Part shown: positions 14,459 to 17,990 of the stretch, piece by piece | How the letters are laid out: every line of letters starts with the position of its first letter | How positions within the stretch are numbered: the first letter of the stretch is position 1 | Assembly: GCA_001828545.1 (NCBI GenBank) | Contig: MHYW01000110.1 | Coordinates: 1 to 17,990, forward strand | DNA length: 17,990 bases | Source of the DNA: Planctomycetes bacterium RIFCSPHIGHO2_12_FULL_52_36 | Lineage (GTDB): Bacteria; Planctomycetota; Brocadiia; Brocadiales; Bathyanammoxibiaceae | Reading direction: 5' to 3' | Made by a program: the position numbers and the translations under genes | Notes under the pieces: generated by a model | What the model saw: the letters and a program-made list of their open reading frames with translations, nothing else | Database searches by the model: none | Told to the model about the DNA's origin: nothing

Positions 14459-14542
14459 GGGGAAGTGAGTATGATAATGAGCGTAGTACATCGGAAAGGT
14501 GGGGAAGTAGGTATGATAGTGAGTGTGGTACACCAAAAGGGT
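14459..14542 (+). repeat. 42-bp tandem duplication of the ParA gene start
   Basis: Unit 1 (14459-14500) and unit 2 (14501-14542) align without gaps at 33 of 42 positions; all nine differences are transitions. Each unit contains a GGGGAAGT purine-rich site, an ATG (14471, 14513) and the codons for MI-M/V-SVVH-R/Q-KG. The duplication stays in frame. Confidence 0.92.
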
Positions 14543-15304
14543 GGCGTGGGGAAGACTACTACCAGCATCAATCTTGCCAGTGCCCTGGTCTTAAACAATA
14601 AGAGGGTATTGCTCGTGGATATGGACCCCCAGGCCCACTCTACAAAGGGTCTTGGGGTGGAGTTGGAGGATTCCAATCCATCCGTAAAGGACATAATGCT
14701 CAAAGAGGCCACTTCCCTTTTCGCCCAGTATTGGGCGGGCGACATCCATGAGGTCATCCGTAAGAGCCCCAGGGAGGGGCTTGACTTGGTACCTGCCGAG
14801 ATAAGGCTCTCGCAGACCCTTGAGGAGTTGTATGGACGCTGTAGCAAAAATTTCCGCGAGTCCATACTGTCTAAAAGCCTCCTTCCCATTATGGACTACT
14901 ATGATTATGTGATCATTGACTGTCCCCCAGGACTGGGGTTACTGGCAGTGAACGCCATTAAGGCCTCCCAGTTCATACTTATCCCTAGCATCATGTCCAA
15001 GCTCTCCGTTGATAGCATCACCGACCTCCTTAACCTGCTTAAGAGGGCAAAGGGTACTGCCTTTGAAGACTACCGCATCCTCCCGACCCTTGTGGACACC
15101 AGGCTCAGGGCCACTAATGAGTATGTCATTGAAGAACTCTCCATCCACAAAGGCAAGGTACTCCGTACCCAGATTGCCAGGAATGAGACCATAAACCAGG
15201 CCCAGATTACCCATCAGGACATCTTTGCCTTCGCCCCAGGTTCCAGAGGTGCAGAGGACTACGCCAAACTGGCCAAAGAACTACTGAAACTCTGGGAGGA
15301 ATAA
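14513..15304 (+). CDS. ParA/Soj-family ATPase (no ParB partner in view)
   Basis: The 263-residue protein has the deviant Walker A KGGVGKTT (9-16), the A' segment LLVDMDPQAHSTKGLG (33-48) and Walker B YVIIDCPPG (132-140). These ATPases form ATP-dependent dimers on DNA or membranes to segregate chromosomes, plasmids or protein cargo. The DPQAHSTKG stretch is typical of Soj/ParA rather than MinD. The start at 14513 gives the usual family N-terminus (MIVSVVHQKGGVGKTT). An in-frame ATG at 14471, with its own ribosome-binding site, would add a 14-residue duplicate of it; the frame stays open to a TTG at 14339. No parB or parS-like palindrome was seen, so cargo is unknown. Confidence 0.92.
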   Translation: MIVSVVHQKGGVGKTTTSINLASALVLNNKRVLLVDMDPQAHSTKGLGVELEDSNPSVKDIMLKEATSLFAQYWAGDIHEVIRKSPREGLDLVPAEIRLSQTLEELYGRCSKNFRESILSKSLLPIMDYYDYVIIDCPPGLGLLAVNAIKASQFILIPSIMSKLSVDSITDLLNLLKRAKGTAFEDYRILPTLVDTRLRATNEYVIEELSIHKGKVLRTQIARNETINQAQITHQDIFAFAPGSRGAEDYAKLAKELLKLWEE

Positions 15305-15315
15305 TCTCCCCCAAT

Positions 15316-15364
15316 TTAGGGGTTAGGGGTCAGGGGTCAGGGGCTAGAAGCTAGGGGTTATGGT
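15316..15364 (+). repeat. 7-bp tandem array (TTAGGGG-like) with G-quadruplex potential
   Basis: Seven consecutive 7-mers: TTAGGGG twice, TCAGGGG twice, CTAGAAG, CTAGGGG, TTATGGT. The first four give four G4 tracts (15319, 15326, 15333, 15340) with three-base spacers, which fits the strict G-quadruplex pattern. A C-run (15308-15312) just before could instead pair with the first G-tract. The array starts 11 bp after the ParA stop. Confidence 0.85.
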
Positions 15365-15395
15365 AGCCGCAGGCTTTAGTCCGCCTTAGGCGGAT
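15363..15395 (+). repeat. GTAGCCGC hairpin repeat, partial copy
   Basis: GTAGCCGCAGGCTTTAG followed by the hairpin TCCGCCTTAGGCGGA (15380-15394). It matches the first half of the element at 15853 but lacks the matching right arm, so it looks truncated. Confidence 0.75.
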
Positions 15396-15434
15396 TATAC
15401 TTTTTCCCTAATCCCTGTCTTTGGGTGTAGCAAG

Positions 15435-15449
15435 TCCGCCAAAGGCGGA
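15435..15449 (+). repeat. Isolated TCCGCC-AAA-GGCGGA hairpin
   Basis: TCCGCCAAAGGCGGA has the same six-bp arms as the hairpins inside the two GTAGCCGC elements, differing only in the loop. It may be a fragment of the same repeat family. Confidence 0.6.
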
Positions 15450-15526
15450 TCTGCCTCAGTCATGACATGACATGAGTGGCAAAGCCCCCTTGTAAAGTAC
15501 TATCTAACTAGCCCATTAAAGCATAC

Positions 15527-15542
15527 CTTTTGCGAAGGTCTC
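15527..15542 (-). repeat. Lone terminal-repeat-like sequence related to the MITE ends
   Basis: CTTTTGCGAAGGTCTC reads on the other strand as GAGACCTTCGCAAAAG, matching the MITE left end GAGACCTCTGCAAAAG at 14 of 16 positions. It is oriented as the right end of an element, but no left partner occurs upstream in the window. Confidence 0.55.
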
Positions 15543-15575
15543 ACATTACCATCCACAAATTTTTTAGATTTATAG

Positions 15576-15604
15576 TTTACCTTTTTGTAGAAAAAATATA
15601 TAAT
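15576..15604 (+). promoter_or_regulatory. Strong sigma-70-like promoter in the repeat region
   Basis: TTTACC (15576-15581), a 17-bp spacer and a perfect TATAAT (15599-15604) sit in an AT-rich stretch. Transcription would start near 15611 and run through the 141-bp inverted-repeat element and the GTAGCCGC hairpin into the sensor gene. Confidence 0.6.
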
Positions 15605-15696
15605 ACTACCCTCTTGGTATGAGTTAATTATATTCTTCACTTCCCAAAGGCGAGGACACCATGGTGAAGTCTATTTACAATGGTGTGATAAGTTAC

Positions 15697-15837
15697 GAGA
15701 CCTCTGCAAAAGTCACCGCACTACTTCGTGTCATTCTGACCTTGAACGAAGCGAAGGGGAAGAATCTCCTGAACTACCAGATTCTTCGCTTCGCTCAGAA
15801 TGACACATTGCATTACTGTGACTTTTTCAGAGGTCTC
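15697..15837. mobile_element. MITE-like inverted-repeat element, 141 bp
   Basis: The 20-bp ends GAGACCTCTGCAAAAGTCAC (15697-15716) and its reverse complement at 15818-15837 differ at one position. Inside, a second inverted pair (GTGTCATTCTGA at 15728 and TCAGAATGACAC at 15795, with AGAATCT/AGATTCT further in) makes most of the element foldable. The inner GTCATTCTGA...GCGAAGAATCT text is a repeat seen in many environmental bacterial genomes. No transposase and no clear target duplication are visible, so it would be non-autonomous. Confidence 0.7.
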
Positions 15838-15852
15838 TCAGTATCATCCTGT

Positions 15853-15915
15853 GTAGCCGCAGGCTTTAGTCCGCCTCAGGCGGATGAAACAACGCAACCT
15901 AAAGGTCGCGGCTAC
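15853..15915. repeat. GTAGCCGC hairpin repeat, complete copy
   Basis: The left arm GTAGCCGCAGGCTTTAG (15853) and right arm CTAAAGGTCGCGGCTAC (ending 15915) pair at 14 of 17 positions. Between them is the small hairpin TCCGCCTCAGGCGGA (15870-15884). The 63-bp unit resembles REP-type extragenic hairpins; it lies about 60 bp before the sensor gene. Confidence 0.75.
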
Positions 15916-15976
15916 TCTTCTTTTCCCAGGTATTGAAACTCCCCCAACAATTTATTTTGGACAAGAGTGATTAAAC

Positions 15977-17990
15977 ATGCTTATAAAAAGGCGACTGATA
16001 ATCCTCACCGTCCTGCCAGTGGTCCTCTCCGCCCTGGCCATCTCCGGGGCACTGGTCTGGACAAGCCAGGGCCTCCTGTTCAAGAAGGACTTTGATTACC
16101 AGAAATCTATGGTAGACGTGCTGGCTCGGGATTTTTATGAGGACCATCTTGCCAATATAAAAGGTGCGCTCCTCCACGAAGAACATTTCTTTAGACTGAT
16201 TCCGGAGGCTGGGTATCAGGCCCTCACCCTTGCCCAGCAAGAACGGCACATGAAGGAACTGGTAGAGCAGACGCCTTATCTCACACAGCTTGTAGTACTT
16301 GATACCAGCGGCCAGCAGGAGATTAAGTTGGTCAGGATAGATAGTGAGGTGGTATCCGAGCAGGACTTTACTAGCGAGGCGGGGGACAAGGGGTTTACTG
16401 TAGCCGCGAAGGGCAGGGTCTATGTAGGCCCCGTTTCTATATGGAAAGCTACTAACCATGTAGAGATAGCCGTCCCACTGGAGGATACCCTCGGTAATGT
16501 TATAAAGGTCTTAAAGGGCAGGGTGAACCTGGAGAGGATGTGGCAAGGGGTCTCAAGGGACTTGCCGATGGGCCTTACTTGCTATCTGGTGGATAACCGA
16601 GGGAACATCATTGTCCACCCGGAGCGTTCCGTTACGCACCAGGGGACGAACGTCAGCCACCTCCAGCTTATACAGGATTTCCTCTCTGGTGTACCTTGTC
16701 GTTATGAGAGGCACGCGGTTTACAAGACGCTTACAGGTATAAAGGTAGTGGGCGTTTATGCCCCAATACCGGAGATGGGTTGGGCAGTGGTGCTGGAGCG
16801 ACCAGCAATAGAGGTTTATAAACCACTGTATATCATACTTGCCATTGGGCTGGGTGTAACCTTTGTCTCTCTGGCTGGCTTTTTATCCTGGAATCTACTC
16901 TCCACCAGGACGATGGCCGGCTCAATGAGAGACCTCCAGGAGGGGGCCGGCAAGATAGGCAGTGGGGAGATAGGCTACAGGCTAAGAGTAAGGAGCAGGG
17001 ATGAATTCGGGCAACTGGCTGAGGGATTTAATCGCATGGCAGACCTCCTGGAAGAGCGTAACAGAGAGGTCCACCAGGCAAACATAGAAATGAAATCCCT
17101 CCTACATACCTTTACCACCCTGGTGCAGGCAGTCAGCCATTCAGGTTCTATGGAGGAGATACTCCTGACCGCCCTAAGAAAGGCCATAGAAATCACAGGC
17201 ACCATCGGTGGAGAGGTATTTCTCCTGGATGAAGAATTGCAAGAGATGAGGCCCCTAATCTATGAGGGATTGGATAAAGACTTTTTCCTTGCTACCGAGT
17301 CGCTGCATTTCAAGAAGGGGGTGTGCCTTCCAGGGATGGTTTATGAAAAGGGGGAGACAGTCTGCATTGAAGACCTTGCAGAGTGTCCCTGTTTTTCCAG
17401 GAAAGAGGTAGCCCGGGGGAAGGGTTATGTCTCTGCCGTCTACGTCCCTCTAAAAGCAAGGGAAAAGATGTACGGGTGTCTGGGGGTTATCAGTAAGGAG
17501 AGTCGCCGTTATAGCCCAGGTGTAGCAAGTACCCTTGAGGTAATGTGCACCATCGCCGCCTCCTTTCTGGAGAGTGCCCGCAACTATCGGGCGCTGGAGG
17601 ATAAGACCCAGGAGTTAAGCAGGAAGGTGGAGACCCTCCGGGTACTGACTGAGATAGACCGTAGCATATTATTAAAGATGGATAACCTTGACGAACTCTT
17701 TGAGGGCGTCACACACCTTATTGGACGGCTTATACCATGTGACAGGGTTACTGTGGTAACGGTGGATAAGACACGGGGTGGGTTTATTTATCGCTACGGT
17801 TGGGGCACAAATGTGAGGAAGAAGAGTGATTTTGTGCCGTTTGAACACACCAACGCAACACAGGTGGTCAGGGAGAAGAGATACATACTGAGGAATGATA
17901 TAAGACAGGTAAAGGAACTCCTGCCCCTGGATAAGCAGTTCGTGGAGGAGGGATTCCTCTCAGACCTGAGGGTTCCCATCTTGCTGGGGG
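15977..17990 (+). CDS. Membrane sensor protein: extracytoplasmic domain, HAMP, two GAF domains (3' end outside window)
   Basis: Translation from 15977 stays open for 671 residues to the window edge. Residues 7-29 form a first membrane helix after a basic start (MLIKRR). About 35-280 is an extracytoplasmic sensing domain, probably double-CACHE-like (VVLDTSGQQEIKL, VGPVS, YLVDNRGNIIVHP, APIPEMGWAVVLERP). Membrane helix 2 is at 283-305 and a HAMP linker at about 306-360 (GKIGSGEIGYRLRV, DEFGQLAEGFNRMADLL). GAF 1 spans about 390-535 and GAF 2 about 570 onward. A histidine kinase, cyclase or phosphatase output would be expected next. An in-frame TGA at 15968 excludes a longer start; the ribosome-binding site is weak. 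Confidence 0.87.
   Translation, partial: MLIKRRLIILTVLPVVLSALAISGALVWTSQGLLFKKDFDYQKSMVDVLARDFYEDHLANIKGALLHEEHFFRLIPEAGYQALTLAQQERHMKELVEQTPYLTQLVVLDTSGQQEIKLVRIDSEVVSEQDFTSEAGDKGFTVAAKGRVYVGPVSIWKATNHVEIAVPLEDTLGNVIKVLKGRVNLERMWQGVSRDLPMGLTCYLVDNRGNIIVHPERSVTHQGTNVSHLQLIQDFLSGVPCRYERHAVYKTLTGIKVVGVYAPIPEMGWAVVLERPAIEVYKPLYIILAIGLGVTFVSLAGFLSWNLLSTRTMAGSMRDLQEGAGKIGSGEIGYRLRVRSRDEFGQLAEGFNRMADLLEERNREVHQANIEMKSLLHTFTTLVQAVSHSGSMEEILLTALRKAIEITGTIGGEVFLLDEELQEMRPLIYEGLDKDFFLATESLHFKKGVCLPGMVYEKGETVCIEDLAECPCFSRKEVARGKGYVSAVYVPLKAREKMYGCLGVISKESRRYSPGVASTLEVMCTIAASFLESARNYRALEDKTQELSRKVETLRVLTEIDRSILLKMDNLDELFEGVTHLIGRLIPCDRVTVVTVDKTRGGFIYRYGWGTNVRKKSDFVPFEHTNATQVVREKRYILRNDIRQVKELLPLDKQFVEEGFLSDLRVPILLG

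Larger units (their letters stand above)
15305..15976. other. Repeat-rich non-coding stretch between the ParA gene and the sensor gene
   Basis: No convincing gene lies in these 672 bp. From left to right it holds a G-rich heptamer array, a GTAGCCGC hairpin element, a second small hairpin, a triple CATGA (15461-15475), a lone terminal-repeat-like sequence, an AT-rich stretch with a good promoter, a 141-bp inverted-repeat element and a second, complete GTAGCCGC element. Open frames here translate repeats. It looks like a landing zone for small mobile or hairpin-forming repeats. Confidence 0.75.

Noticed and set aside
14339..14470. Upstream extension of the ParA gene to a TTG
   Set aside because: The extra residues have no ParA similarity and no ribosome-binding site precedes the TTG; it also overlaps the divergent promoter. 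The choice lies between 14471 and 14513.
15308..15322. C-run/G-run hairpin as a terminator for the ParA gene
   Set aside because: CCCC and GGGG can pair around AATTTA, but no T-run follows, so it does not fit an intrinsic terminator; the G-rich array explains the G-tract better.
15661..15936. Open frame of 91 codons on the + strand in the repeat region
   Set aside because: It reads straight through the MITE-like palindrome and the GTAGCCGC hairpin, giving repeat-derived text (RFAQND-type). Only its first dozen codons lie outside repeats. Not a real gene, though those codons could be a remnant.
15305..15976. CRISPR array in the repeat region
   Set aside because: Repeats are few, differ in length and structure, and lack regular 30-40 bp spacing; no cas genes are nearby.

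Overview
The window is a stretch of bacterial chromosome. It opens inside the large ribosomal-protein supercluster (the S10-spc-alpha gene order) and runs out into a short accessory region. Gene order, Shine-Dalgarno sites of the AGGAGG type, a bacterial SecY and a bacterial RNA polymerase alpha subunit all say Bacteria. The zinc-ligand-bearing forms of S14, S4, L36 and L24, the frequent AGG (Arg) and ATA (Ile) codons, and an AhbA/AhbB siroheme decarboxylase pair suggest an anaerobe. L5 and S4 look to me most like those of Planctomycetota, perhaps near the anammox Brocadiales, but that placement is from memory of the families and is only moderately secure.

Region 1 (1-11724, all + strand) is one tightly packed operon: L29 (3' end)-S17-L14-L24-L5-S14-S8-L6-L18-S5-L15-SecY-Adk-Map-IF1-L36-S13-[methyltransferase]-S11-S4-RpoA-L17-HIT protein. 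Most junctions are 0-10 bp or overlap (ATGA, TAATG, TGATG). The unexpected member is a class I SAM-dependent methyltransferase-like gene wedged between S13 and S11, two genes that are nearly always adjacent. Its stop codon overlaps the S11 start. The operon ends at a clean intrinsic terminator at 11730-11766.

Region 2 (11790-14307) holds a DUSP23-like protein phosphatase (+) that converges, with overlapping stop codons, on a four-gene minus-strand operon. In transcription order this is a small sulfite-reductase-like ferredoxin protein, AhbA, a 118-residue coiled-coil protein, and AhbB. AhbA/AhbB decarboxylate siroheme to 12,18-didecarboxysiroheme on the alternative heme (and heme d1) route. 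The first gene carries both a siroheme/Fe-S type cysteine set and a 2[4Fe-4S] ferredoxin domain, so the operon looks devoted to siroheme chemistry. Its promoter (TTGACA, 18 bp, TACAAT) lies so close to the first ATG that the mRNA should be leaderless.

Region 3 (14471-15976) has an orphan ParA/Soj-type ATPase whose ribosome-binding site, start codon and first ten codons are tandemly duplicated, followed by about 670 bp of non-coding DNA rich in repeats. That DNA holds a G-quadruplex-capable heptamer array, two copies of a GTAGCCGC hairpin element, a 141-bp MITE-like palindrome, a lone related terminal repeat, and an isolated consensus-like promoter.

Region 4 (15977-end) is the 5' part of a membrane sensor protein (two membrane segments, extracytoplasmic sensing domain, HAMP, two GAF domains) that is cut by the window edge before any output domain.
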